NCBI GenBank assembly: GCA_946887155.1
Contig: CAMPKM010000064.1
Location: forward strand, 1 to 10,750
Origin: an uncultured Gemmatimonadota bacterium
GTDB lineage: Bacteria; Gemmatimonadota; Gemmatimonadetes; Gemmatimonadales; Gemmatimonadaceae
Direction of reading: 5' to 3'
DNA: 10,750 bases
Shown here: positions 1-7,440 of the stretch, in pieces
Position numbering within the stretch: the stretch's first letter is position 1
Layout of the letters: the number at the start of each line of letters is the position of its first letter
Position numbers and translations under genes: made by a program
The notes under the pieces: generated by a model
The model's input: the letters and a program-made list of their open reading frames with translations, nothing else
Database searches by the model: none
Told to the model about the DNA's origin: nothing

Positions 1-558
1 CGCGTGGACGCCGGCCGCGCGCGCGGCTTGCATGTCGTAGGGCGAATCGCCCACAAACATCGACTCGCCGGCGCTGCTGCCGAGTCGGTCGAGGGCCAGC
101 AGAACCGGCTCCGGGTCAGGCTTGTGCTTTTCCGTGGAATCGGAGCCGACGAGGCACTCCATGTATCCGGCAAGGCCGCAATGCTCCAGCGCCCGCTGGG
201 CCATGAAGCCCACCTTGCTCGTCACGATCCCCATCCGGCAGCCTGCCACGTGAAGCTCACCGACGGCGCCCACGATGCCGTCGTAGGCGTTCGTCAGGCG
301 GTCGTGGTGCTCGAGTTGATACTCCCGGTACTTCGCGATCAGGAACGGCAGGTCGTCGTCGTCCACCAGCCACGGCCCGAACGTCGTTGGCAATGGACGG
401 CCGATGGTGTTCCTGATCTGCGCTTCCGTTGGCGAGGGACCCGGACGACACGCAAACGCGTTCAGCGCCGCGGCGACGATCAGTTCGATCGAGTCGACCA
501 GCGTGCCATCGAGATCGAAGAGGACGGTGTTGATTCGCGGCGAAGGCTCAGTCAGCAA
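1..558 (-). CDS. HAD superfamily (subfamily IA) phosphatase, phosphoglycolate-phosphatase-like; 3' end cut by the window
   Basis: The visible 186 residues carry all four HAD motifs in order: FDLDGTLVDS with nucleophile and acid Asp15 and Asp17, the motif II region VTSK at 112-115 (Thr113), KPDP with Lys146, and GDSPYDM with Asp171 and Asp175. The helical cap between about 20 and 95 fits the Gph/PpaX class, which dephosphorylates small phosphoesters such as 2-phosphoglycolate or pyrophosphate in the cytoplasm. The reading frame is closed upstream by a TGA at about 572. Only a TTG at 558 (or a CTG at 555) can start the protein before the DxD motif, and GGGAG lies six bases upstream of the TTG. 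The start is inside the DinB gene, giving an 11-bp overlap and suggesting translational coupling. The C-terminus lies beyond position 1. The family is certain; the substrate is unknown. Confidence 0.86.
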   Translation of the reverse strand, partial: MLTEPSPRINTVLFDLDGTLVDSIELIVAAALNAFACRPGPSPTEAQIRNTIGRPLPTTFGPWLVDDDDLPFLIAKYREYQLEHHDRLTNAYDGIVGAVGELHVAGCRMGIVTSKVGFMAQRALEHCGLAGYMECLVGSDSTEKHKPDPEPVLLALDRLGSSAGESMFVGDSPYDMQAARAAGVHA

Positions 559-1054
559 TGGGTGCTCCCGGCGTCAACAATCCCGCTGCCGCCTGCCAAC
601 TGCTCAACTGGCCCAGGTGATGACCGAGGTGACCGGTCATGAGGTAAGCCGCAAAATCGCCCGATGTGGGGAAGGCTGTGATCGCGGGTGTGTACGGGTT
701 CGCCATTGCCAGTACATCTGATGCTGCGTCCGGCGCATTCGCAAAAAAGTCCCTGTAAACCGACACGCACGCTTCGAGCAACACGGGCATCGGCGGATAC
801 ACGGACGCTTCGAGCGATGGAAAGGTCCCCGGGTTGAACAGCGCGCGCCATTCTTTCGAGCAAATCGGCGTCAACCCGCAGATCCTCCGGCCGAAATCAC
901 CGGTGACGGCAAGATGACCGACCAGCCAACCGGCGGTCTTCATTCCTGCCATGGGCTGCAGCGCACGATGGTCATCGGTGAGATTGGCCATCCAGCGCTT
1001 GCCCTGACTGAAGATGAAGCGACCCTGGGCGGCGAACGGAGCGAGGTGGTTCAT
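548..1054 (-). CDS. DinB/YfiT-like putative metal-dependent protein
   Basis: This 168-residue protein has the length and layout of the DinB (DNA-damage-inducible) four-helix-bundle superfamily. Members usually carry three histidines that bind a divalent metal, and some are thiol transferases (bacillithiol or mycothiol enzymes). Visible candidates are His47 in GHLAVTGDF and His142, His145 and His146 in GHLGHHLGQLSSWQ, which matches the typical C-terminal helix of the family. No signal peptide or membrane segment is seen, so it is probably cytosolic. The ATG at 1054 directly abuts the 8-bp tandem repeat array, and no Shine-Dalgarno sequence is visible, so initiation may be weak or the start may be a later Met (Met22). 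Its 3' end overlaps the HAD gene. Function beyond the family is unknown. Confidence 0.88.
   Translation of the reverse strand: MNHLAPFAAQGRFIFSQGKRWMANLTDDHRALQPMAGMKTAGWLVGHLAVTGDFGRRICGLTPICSKEWRALFNPGTFPSLEASVYPPMPVLLEACVSVYRDFFANAPDAASDVLAMANPYTPAITAFPTSGDFAAYLMTGHLGHHLGQLSSWQAAAGLLTPGAPIAD
565..569 (-). promoter_or_regulatory. Shine-Dalgarno-like GGGAG deciding the TTG start of the HAD gene
   Basis: On the minus strand GGGAG is followed by six bases and then TTG at 558-556. No ATG or GTG is available in that frame between the upstream TGA and the FDLDGT motif. The ribosome site lies inside the last codons of the DinB gene. Its presence supports TTG initiation coupled to DinB translation, but it has not been tested. 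Confidence 0.5.
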
Positions 1055-1055
1055 C

Positions 1056-1128
1056 GTGAGGTCGCTGGATCGTGAGGTCGTGAGGTGGTGAGGTCGTGAG
1101 GTCGTGAGGTCCTGAGGGTCGTGAAGTC
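1056..1128 (+). repeat. Short tandem array of an 8-bp unit, GTGAGGTC (minus strand GACCTCAC)
   Basis: About nine units fill the spacer between the permease stop and the DinB start. Exact GTGAGGTC copies begin at 1056, 1072, 1088, 1096 and 1104. Degenerate units are at 1064 (GCTGGATC), 1080 (GTGAGGTG), 1112 (CTGAGGGTC, 9 bp) and 1121 (GTGAAGTC). The central copies are perfect and the edges decayed, as expected for an array that grows by slippage or recombination. It reaches to one base from the DinB ATG, so copy number would change the 5' leader of that gene. No function can be assigned. Confidence 0.92.
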
Positions 1129-1151
1129 CTGTGCAGCCACTTCAGCTCTCG

Positions 1152-2507
1152 CTACAATACCCCGGCGGACCACAACACAAACGTAATCACGAACGCTGAC
1201 ACGCCGTTCACGAACGTCACACCACCGAACGAAATCAGTGCCGACCGGAGCGGCATCCTCGTCAGCGACGTGCAGACCCAGAAGTAGCTCGAGTTCACGT
1301 ACTTGATGATGATCGAACCGCAGGAGCCGGCGAGCATCGTCGCCTCGGGACTGAGGCCGAGGGTCGGCATCATCGGCGCCGTGATCGACGCGGCCGTAAT
1401 CACCCCGACTGTTGCCGACCCCGTGATCATGTTCCCGATGATGCCGATCACGAAGGGCAGGAAGAGCGGCGGCAGTCCGGTCGCCGCCATGCCATCGGCA
1501 ATCACCTCCACCGCCGGCGTCTGCCGCAGGATCTGGCTGAGCGAGCCGCCGAGTCCCGTCACCATGATCATCATCGCCGACGTGCGGAGCGCGTTCTCGA
1601 CCCAGGTACTCGTGCGATCGGCGCCCTGTTCCGCCGTCGCATTCCGGAACGCCACGATCACGCCTAACGCCAAGGCGACCACTGGCCAGCCAAGGTACTG
1701 CATCGCGACATTCGCGATGTGACCGGCCGGGAGCACGAGTGCCAGGATGCTCTGCCCGGCGATCAGCACGAGCGGCAGCAGCAGCGGAATGAAGGCGCGC
1801 GCCGGCGTGGGCAACGCATGCTCCAGCCCACGCTCGGCGAACGACTGGCCGACAAACTCCGGCGAGGGCGGCGACTCGATGCGCGGCCCGACGAGCCGCG
1901 CGTACATCCATCCGGCCAGCGAGGCCCCAAAACAGATGATGCAGCCGAACAGGATGACCTTCCCCATGTCCGCCTGTACGAGTGCCACCGCCGCCAGCGG
2001 CCCCGGCGTCGGCGGGACGAGCGCGTGCGTCAGCATCATCGCGCCGACCAGTCCCGTGGCCATCACGCTCATGTTCAAGCCGGTGCGGATCGCCGCCGAG
2101 TGGACGAGCGGGTTGAGGATGACGTAGCCCACGTCCGAGAAGATCGGGATGCCGACGAGGTACCCCGTGAACGTGAGCGCCAGCGGCATCCGCTTCTCGC
2201 CCACCCAGCGGATCATGGTCAGCGTGATGCGTTCGATCGCGCCGGTATGCTTCAGCGCCTCCGCCAGCAGCGAGCCTAACACGATCACCACCGCGATACT
2301 CTGCACCGTGCGCCCGAACCCTTGTTCGAACGCGGTGATGAACACCTTGCGATCGATCCCCGGCACGAGCGCGAACAGCAGGATGGGCGCGAGCACGGCA
2401 ATGAAGACGTGCCATTTGAAGCGCGTGATCGTGAGGAAGAGCAGGGCAACGACCCCGATCAACCCGGCCAGTGCAACGATCGCGCTATCGGTGATGCGAG
2501 GATCCAT
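1152..2507 (-). CDS. GntP-family organic-acid/gluconate:proton symporter
   Basis: This 451-residue, highly hydrophobic protein has the normal length for the GntP family (gluconate, D-serine and other hydroxy-acid permeases of the inner membrane). Family-like segments are GIPIFSDVGYVILNPL at 119-134, the re-entrant-type THALVPPTPGP at 160-170, GNMITGSATVGVITAAS at 358-374, and SCGSIIIKYVNSSYFWV at 395-411. The last corresponds to the conserved HVNDSGFW region of GntP, here with His and Asp replaced by Tyr and Ser, which may change specificity. The start is the ATG at 2507; upstream purine-rich sequence is weak. The gene lies 40 bp downstream of the hydroxyacid dehydrogenase gene on the same strand, so it probably imports (or exports) that enzyme's substrate. 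A hydroxy- or dicarboxylic acid is likely; gluconate itself is only one possibility. Confidence 0.92.
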   Translation of the reverse strand: MDPRITDSAIVALAGLIGVVALLFLTITRFKWHVFIAVLAPILLFALVPGIDRKVFITAFEQGFGRTVQSIAVVIVLGSLLAEALKHTGAIERITLTMIRWVGEKRMPLALTFTGYLVGIPIFSDVGYVILNPLVHSAAIRTGLNMSVMATGLVGAMMLTHALVPPTPGPLAAVALVQADMGKVILFGCIICFGASLAGWMYARLVGPRIESPPSPEFVGQSFAERGLEHALPTPARAFIPLLLPLVLIAGQSILALVLPAGHIANVAMQYLGWPVVALALGVIVAFRNATAEQGADRTSTWVENALRTSAMMIMVTGLGGSLSQILRQTPAVEVIADGMAATGLPPLFLPFVIGIIGNMITGSATVGVITAASITAPMMPTLGLSPEATMLAGSCGSIIIKYVNSSYFWVCTSLTRMPLRSALISFGGVTFVNGVSAFVITFVLWSAGVL

Positions 2508-2524
2508 ACCCGGAGGGCAGAAGT

Positions 2525-2547
2525 CGGACGACGAATGGCGGACGACG
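2525..2547. repeat. 9-bp direct repeat in the dehydrogenase-permease spacer
   Basis: CGGACGACG occurs at 2525-2533 and again at 2539-2547, separated by five bases, within the 40-bp spacer between the dehydrogenase stop and the permease start. It is short and could be chance in GC-rich DNA. The spacer holds no convincing hairpin, so the two genes are probably co-transcribed. Confidence 0.4.
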
Positions 2548-5454
2548 TTAGCCCGCGATCAGGCGATGCAACAGGACTACCGGATGTTCCGCCCTCCTCC
2601 CCGTGCCATGCAGGATCTGCTGGCGGCAGGACACGCCGGTAGCCGCGATGAACGCGCCAGGCGCCGCGTCGCGGACAGCCGGAAACAGGCGCATCTCGCC
2701 GATCTGCATCGACAGGTCGTAGTGCTCCTTCTCGAAACCGAATGACCCGGCCATGCCGCAACACCCGGCGTCGAGCACGTTCACCTGCGCGCCCGGAATC
2801 TTCTGCAGCAGCCGAACGGTGGACCCCAGCGCGCTGGCGGCCTTCTGGTGACAATGACCGTGGAAGAGCACGGTCTGCGATCCGCTCGTCGAAAACGCCA
2901 GCGATCCCTCATCGATGGCATCGGCGATGAGGTCGTCGGCGAGACGCGCCTGACGAGCCACCGCGGCGGCCCTCGCGTCTCCCCGCGCCAGGTTCACCAG
3001 TTCATCCTTCAGCGTGAAGATGCACGACGGTTCGACACCGACGATGGGCATCCCCGATTCGGCGAGCGGCGCGAGGCTGGTGAGCAACGTTTCGTGAGCG
3101 CGCTTCGCTTCCTGGAGCAGGCCCTTGGAAATGAGCGACCGCCCGCAGCAGACGTTGTCAACGAGTCGTACGCGCCAGCCGGCGCGCTCCAGCAACTCGA
3201 TCGAGGCGCGCCCGATTTCCGGTTCGGTGTAGCTGCTGAACGAATCGGCAAGGAACGCGATCTCCCCGCGCCTGCCGGCCGACAGTGGCGCGCGAGACCT
3301 GAACCAGGCGCCCAGCGACTGCCTGGCGAACACGGGCAGCGGCCGGCGACGATCGATGCCGGCAAAGCGTTCGGCCAACCGGCGCATGAAGCCGTTGCGG
3401 CCGACCGCGTTTGCGACCGGTGCCATCAGCGACCCGGCCCGATTCACACGGCGCGCATGACCGAAGAGACGCGCCGACAGCGGCATCCCCCGCAGGGCAT
3501 ACCGGTGTGACAAGGTCTCCGACTTGAGCGTGGCCATGTCCACCGACATCGGGCACTCGGCCTTGCAGGCCTTGCACTCGAGGCAGAGGTCGAGGACCTC
3601 GGCCAGTTCGTCGCTGCCTAACGCGGCGTGCGGGTCGGACGACGACAGCGCCGCCACCAGCGCGTTGGCGCGGCCGCGCGTCGAGTGTCGTTCGTCCCTC
3701 GTGGCCATGTACGACGGGCACATGGTACCGCCGGAAAGCGCCGACTTGCGGCAGGCACCGACCCGGACGCAGCGATTCGCCGCGCCACGCATCCCGTCGT
3801 CGTACGCGAACGTGAAGTCGGTCCGCACCGGCAGCGCGCGCGGCAGCGAGGGCTCGCGCAGCGATTCGGTCATCGCGGGCGAATCGACCTTCTTGCCCGG
3901 GTTGAACCGGTTCTCCGGATCAAAGGCCCGCTTCAGCTCGCGCATCGCCTCGTACAAGTCGTCGCCGAACAAACGCCGGCTGAACTCGGCGCGCGCGAGG
4001 CCGTCGCCGTGTTCACTGCTGTTCATGCCGCCGTATTCGCTGACGAGCGACGCGACTTCTTCTGCGACCGCGCGCAAGATCTCTACCTGGCCGGGCTTGC
4101 CGAGGTCCATGAATGGCCGGATGTGCAGGCACCCCGCGGATGCATGGCCGTAGAAGCCCGCCCTCAACCCATGCCGATCGAGGATGCGCGCGAAGTCGGC
4201 CGTGTAGGCAGCAAGCCTTCGTGGATCGACGGCGGTGTCCTCCACAAACGCGATCGATCGCTCTTTCCCCTCGCCGGCGGCGCTGAGCAGGCCGAGACCC
4301 GCCTTTCGCATCTCCCGGAAGCGTCGGAGTTCGGCGGACGTGGTGGCACGCACGACGGCGTACGCATGCTTGTTCCGTTGCCAGCGGTGTTCGAGCGCCT
4401 GCGCGGCGGCGAGCGCTTCGGCTGGCGTGTCGCCGTAGAACTCCACCCACAGCAGCGCGCCGGGATCGCCGTTCAGCACTTCGACGAGGTGCATGTGCAG
4501 CGGCGACACGCGGGCCAGGTTGAGTATCGCGCGATCAACCAACTCGATGGCTGCGGCATTGGCATCGATGGCGTCTTCGACCGACGCCAGTGCCGCGCCC
4601 ACACTGTCGAAATGTCCGGCCAGCGCCGCAACGGCCTTCGGAACGGGAACGAGCCGGACGGTGGCTTCCGTCGTTATGGCGAGCGTGCCTTCGGATCCGA
4701 TCACCGCCTTCGCCAGGTTCACGCCACCGTTCTCCGGCAGGAGCCGCTCGAGGCGATAGCCGCCGCTGCGGCGCCAGTACGGGGGAAACCCGGTGCGAAT
4801 GGTGTCAGCACGGCGATCCACCAGGTTCGACACATCGCGGTAGATTTTCGCCTCCAGCGTCTCTCCACGGCCGCGCTGTGCCATCGCGTCCGGCGTCATC
4901 GCGCCTAACGTTGCCCGGGATGCATCGGAGAGCACTACGTCGAGCGAATCGACGTGGTCGATGGTCATGCCATAGCGCGCCGACCGTGATCCGCAGGAGT
5001 TGTTCCCCATCATGCCGCCGAGCGTGGCGCGATTGGCGGTCGAGGTGTCGGGCGCGAACATCAAGCCATGCTTCGCCGCCGCCTGGTTCAGTTCGTCTTG
5101 TACGAGACCCGGCTGCACGCGCGCCGTCCGCGCCTCGGGATCGAGCGCCATGAGCCGGTGCATGTGCTTCGAGAAGTCGAGCACGACTGCGTGACCGACG
5201 GTCTGGCCGGCGAGGCTCGTGCCACCGCCGCGCGGTAGCACGGGGACATGGAATCGTCGCGCGATGTCGACGATGGCGACCACGTCGTCGGCCGATCGCG
5301 GATAGACCACGCCGATCGGATCAATCGAGTAGATGCTGGCGTCGGTGGCGTAGAGGCGACGGGTCATCGCGTCGAACCGGACGTCGCTGCCTAACGCTTT
5401 GCGCAGCGCCTGTTCGAGATCGGCCGAATCTCCCGCGGTCACCGGCCTTCCCAT
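2548..5454 (-). CDS. FAD- and Fe-S-containing D-2-hydroxyacid dehydrogenase, YdiJ/D-2-hydroxyglutarate dehydrogenase type
   Basis: At 968 residues this is a fusion of a GlcD-like flavoprotein with a GlcF-like Fe-S/CCG protein, the architecture of E. coli YdiJ. The vanillyl-alcohol-oxidase-type FAD domain covers about 46-273 (PRGGGTSLAGQ at 74-84, GNNSCGSRS near 150). The FAD-oxidase C-terminal domain covers about 274-525, with GHASAGCLH at 436-444 and SSEHGDG at 479-485 as likely metal- and substrate-binding histidines, and RFNPGK at 516-521. The Fe-S part has Cys562, Cys568 and Cys579, then the ferredoxin motif CLECKACKAECP (Cys624, 627, 630, 634). CCG-type elements follow: VCCG at 768, EPSC with Cys811, HGHCHQ at 865 and GCCG at 897. 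The enzyme should oxidise a D-2-hydroxyacid (2-hydroxyglutarate, lactate or similar) and pass electrons to a carrier. It overlaps the crotonase gene by 16 bp. The family is firm; the substrate is inferred only. Confidence 0.95.
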   Translation of the reverse strand: MGRPVTAGDSADLEQALRKALGSDVRFDAMTRRLYATDASIYSIDPIGVVYPRSADDVVAIVDIARRFHVPVLPRGGGTSLAGQTVGHAVVLDFSKHMHRLMALDPEARTARVQPGLVQDELNQAAAKHGLMFAPDTSTANRATLGGMMGNNSCGSRSARYGMTIDHVDSLDVVLSDASRATLGAMTPDAMAQRGRGETLEAKIYRDVSNLVDRRADTIRTGFPPYWRRSGGYRLERLLPENGGVNLAKAVIGSEGTLAITTEATVRLVPVPKAVAALAGHFDSVGAALASVEDAIDANAAAIELVDRAILNLARVSPLHMHLVEVLNGDPGALLWVEFYGDTPAEALAAAQALEHRWQRNKHAYAVVRATTSAELRRFREMRKAGLGLLSAAGEGKERSIAFVEDTAVDPRRLAAYTADFARILDRHGLRAGFYGHASAGCLHIRPFMDLGKPGQVEILRAVAEEVASLVSEYGGMNSSEHGDGLARAEFSRRLFGDDLYEAMRELKRAFDPENRFNPGKKVDSPAMTESLREPSLPRALPVRTDFTFAYDDGMRGAANRCVRVGACRKSALSGGTMCPSYMATRDERHSTRGRANALVAALSSSDPHAALGSDELAEVLDLCLECKACKAECPMSVDMATLKSETLSHRYALRGMPLSARLFGHARRVNRAGSLMAPVANAVGRNGFMRRLAERFAGIDRRRPLPVFARQSLGAWFRSRAPLSAGRRGEIAFLADSFSSYTEPEIGRASIELLERAGWRVRLVDNVCCGRSLISKGLLQEAKRAHETLLTSLAPLAESGMPIVGVEPSCIFTLKDELVNLARGDARAAAVARQARLADDLIADAIDEGSLAFSTSGSQTVLFHGHCHQKAASALGSTVRLLQKIPGAQVNVLDAGCCGMAGSFGFEKEHYDLSMQIGEMRLFPAVRDAAPGAFIAATGVSCRQQILHGTGRRAEHPVVLLHRLIAG

Positions 5455-6212
5455 TCCGGTGGCCGCTTTTCGCGAAAGGCGGTGACCCCTTCGCGAAAGT
5501 CCCGGCTGCCGTACACCTCACGCACGATGTCGTTGGCCTCGCGATCTCCGGTGCTGCCGGTGACGCGGTTGACCAGTTGCCGGGTTGCCCGAATCGTCAG
5601 CGGCGCCAGTTCGGTGAGCTTCGAGAGCAGGTCACCCGCTTTCTGTTCCAGTTGGCGCGGTTCGACGACTGCGCTGACGAAGCCTGTGGCGTGCGCCTCT
5701 GCGGCATCCAGCGCGCCGGCAGTCATCAGCAACCATTTCGTTCGCGACGCCCCGAGGTGTGCAACGAGCCTGGCAACACTGGCGAGCGACAGGGTGTTCC
5801 CCACCGTCCGCGCAATCGGAGCGGAAAACATGGCGTCCGGCGTGCAGATCCGGATGTCGCACGCCGCAGCGAACAGCAGGCCGGCGCCGGCGGCATATCC
5901 CTGAACCACCGCCACCGTCGGGATGCGAAGGGATTCGAGTTGCCTGAGGATGGTCTCGAGCCGGGCTTCGTACGCGACGCCGTCATCGCCTGACGAGAAC
6001 GACTCGAACTGCGTGATGTCCGTTCCGGACACGAAATGACCGCCGCTCCCTCGGAGTTCCGTGACGCGGACCGCGGGATCGGCCTCGATGCTCGTCAGGC
6101 ACTCGGCGAGCTGGTCATACATCGCCCAGGACATCGCGTTGCGCGCGCCGGGTCGGTCGAACGTGATGCGCGCGATCGCTTCGCGGATTTCGTACCTGAC
6201 GGTGCCGGTCAT
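5439..6212 (-). CDS. Enoyl-CoA hydratase/isomerase (crotonase) family protein with non-canonical catalytic positions
   Basis: This 257-residue protein has the normal crotonase length. Oxyanion-hole elements are present: FVSGTDI at 60-66 (usually AGAD) and GYAAGAGLLFAAACD at 105-119. The segment that normally reads FGLPE is here FSAPI (129-133), and the usual GxxPGxGGTQRL region is replaced by RTVGNTLSLASVARL. Neither classic hydratase glutamate is evident, so simple hydration of an enoyl-CoA is doubtful; isomerase, hydrolase or decarboxylase chemistry is possible. I chose the ATG at 6212 because it overlaps the CoA-transferase stop as ATGA, has GGGAG eight bases upstream and begins at the family's usual N-terminus. 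The longer open frame to 6479 is low-complexity antisense-like sequence. Tight coupling with the CoA-transferase suggests it acts on the CoA ester made by that enzyme. Confidence 0.92.
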   Translation of the reverse strand: MTGTVRYEIREAIARITFDRPGARNAMSWAMYDQLAECLTSIEADPAVRVTELRGSGGHFVSGTDITQFESFSSGDDGVAYEARLETILRQLESLRIPTVAVVQGYAAGAGLLFAAACDIRICTPDAMFSAPIARTVGNTLSLASVARLVAHLGASRTKWLLMTAGALDAAEAHATGFVSAVVEPRQLEQKAGDLLSKLTELAPLTIRATRQLVNRVTGSTGDREANDIVREVYGSRDFREGVTAFREKRPPEWEGR

Positions 6213-7399
6213 GACGAAGACTCCCACGGCGACGAGTGCGACGCAATCGCCGCCAGCACCGCGCCGGTATGTTCGCCGAGCAGCGGCGGTGGGCGGCGTA
6301 CCCGGGCGGGAGACGCACTCAACTTGACGGGCACGCCCAGCGTCGGCACAGGTCCCTCGACCGGATGGTCGGCGGTAAGGATCATGTCTCTCGCTGCGGT
6401 ATGTTCGCTTGCGAAGACCGCCGGATAGTCGAGGATCGGCCCGCAGGGCACGCCTTCCGCCAACAGACGGCTGACCCACTCGCTGACCGGTTTGGTGCCG
6501 AGGCTTTGCTCGATTTCGACCACCAGCGCGTCACGATTCGCCAAACGATCGCTGTTTGCATGGAACCGGGGGTCGCCGGGCAGGTCAGCTCGGTCGAGCA
6601 CGCCGCACAGCTTCTCCCACTGCTGCGGGGTAAGGGCGGCGATCGTCAGGTAACCATCCCTGGCGAGAAACGCCTGGTAGGGTGCACTCAGCCGGTGGGC
6701 CGAACCTAACGCCTGGGGTGCTTCTCCCGTCGCCCAGAATTCGGTGGCTTCCCAGACGGAGAGGCCCAGGGCTGACTCGAACAGCGAGGTTTCGACGCGC
6801 TGCCCGCGACCGCTGCGAACCCGCGCCAGCAGCGCGGCCTGGATGCCATTCGCGGCGTACAGCCCCGCCGACAGGTCGGAGATCGGGATGCCGGACTTCA
6901 CAGGATCATCACCGGCCTTTCCCGTTACGCTCATCACGCCCGACATCCCCTGTGCGATGAGATCGAAGCCCGGACGATCGGCCCAGGGTCCGGTTTGTCC
7001 AAATCCGGAAATGCTGGCGTAGACCAGCCTCGGGTTCAGTCGTTCGAGTGTGTCGTATCCCAGCCCGAGGCGCTGCGTCACACCAGGGCGGAAACTTTCG
7101 ACGAAGATGTCGGCCGTTCGCACCAGGTCGAGCAAACGGTCGCGATCGAGGCTTTGCTTGAGGTCGAGAACGACGCTGCGCTTGTTGCGGTTGAGCGCGA
7201 GAAAGGGCGCGTGGTCGGTTCCCTTCAATCGCAGGCGTTCGCCGCCCATCGATCGTGAGAGGTCGCCGCCGGGTGGCTCCACCTTGATGACATCGGCGCC
7301 AAGATCGGCCAGCAGCATGGTGCAGAACGGCCCGGCCATGACCTGCGTGAGGTCGACGATTCGCACCCCATCGAGCGGAGAAACGGGGTCAGACGCCAT
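6209..7399 (-). CDS. CaiB/BaiF family (class III) CoA-transferase with repeat-derived N-terminus
   Basis: At 396 residues this is a typical CaiB/BaiF protein, an enzyme that moves CoA between carboxylic acids through an aspartyl-CoA anhydride. The N-terminal PLDGVRIVDLTQVMAGPFCT (8-27) and ADLGADVIKVEPPGGD (31-46) are hallmarks. The nucleophilic Asp is Asp175 in GIPISDLSAGLYAANG. Other family segments are SGFGQTGPWADRPGFD (131-146), GRGQRVETSLFE and LLGEHT near the C-terminus. Family members include succinyl-CoA-dependent transferases for dicarboxylic acids such as glutarate, mesaconate or itaconate. The first six or seven codons (MASDPVS) lie inside a copy of the GGGGTCAGACGC repeat, and no Shine-Dalgarno sequence precedes the ATG. 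The next in-frame start, a GTG at 7366, would lose the conserved PLDG. The acid handled is unknown; neighbours suggest a dicarboxylate or hydroxyacid. Confidence 0.94.
   Translation of the reverse strand: MASDPVSPLDGVRIVDLTQVMAGPFCTMLLADLGADVIKVEPPGGDLSRSMGGERLRLKGTDHAPFLALNRNKRSVVLDLKQSLDRDRLLDLVRTADIFVESFRPGVTQRLGLGYDTLERLNPRLVYASISGFGQTGPWADRPGFDLIAQGMSGVMSVTGKAGDDPVKSGIPISDLSAGLYAANGIQAALLARVRSGRGQRVETSLFESALGLSVWEATEFWATGEAPQALGSAHRLSAPYQAFLARDGYLTIAALTPQQWEKLCGVLDRADLPGDPRFHANSDRLANRDALVVEIEQSLGTKPVSEWVSRLLAEGVPCGPILDYPAVFASEHTAARDMILTADHPVEGPVPTLGVPVKLSASPARVRRPPPLLGEHTGAVLAAIASHSSPWESSS
6221..6225 (-). promoter_or_regulatory. Shine-Dalgarno-like GGGAG deciding the crotonase start
   Basis: GGGAG on the minus strand stands eight bases before the ATG at 6212, inside the last codons of the CoA-transferase gene. 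With the ATGA stop/start overlap it supports re-initiation and an internal start, not the much longer open frame. Confidence 0.55.
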
Positions 7400-7440
7400 T
7401 ACGGGCGACGGGTCGCCATTAATGGCGTCTGACCCCGTTT
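7381..7440. terminator. Possible bidirectional terminator hairpin formed by repeat units A and B
   Basis: A perfect 20-bp stem ends in ACCCCGTTT on both strands, with one extra T on the plus side. The T-run is short, so termination is plausible but not assured. If active on the minus strand it would separate the MFS gene from the CoA-transferase operon. However, the operon's start codon lies within the stem, so any promoter would have to be inside or upstream of the repeat. Confidence 0.3.

Noticed and set aside
1051..2415. Long minus-strand open frame (454 codons) overlapping the GntP gene
   Set aside because: It is a shifted frame of the permease gene with Arg/His/Ala/Gly-rich low-complexity sequence and a tail translated from the 8-bp array. 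The permease frame has clear family motifs.
3628..4908. 426-codon plus-strand open frame opposite the FAD dehydrogenase
   Set aside because: GC-rich antisense frame, Arg/Gly/Val-rich with no recognisable motif, entirely within the strongly supported dehydrogenase gene.
6213..6479. Longer start for the crotonase at 6479
   Set aside because: The extra 89 residues are a shifted frame of the CoA-transferase and Arg/Gly-rich. The ATGA overlap, GGGAG and family length all support 6212.
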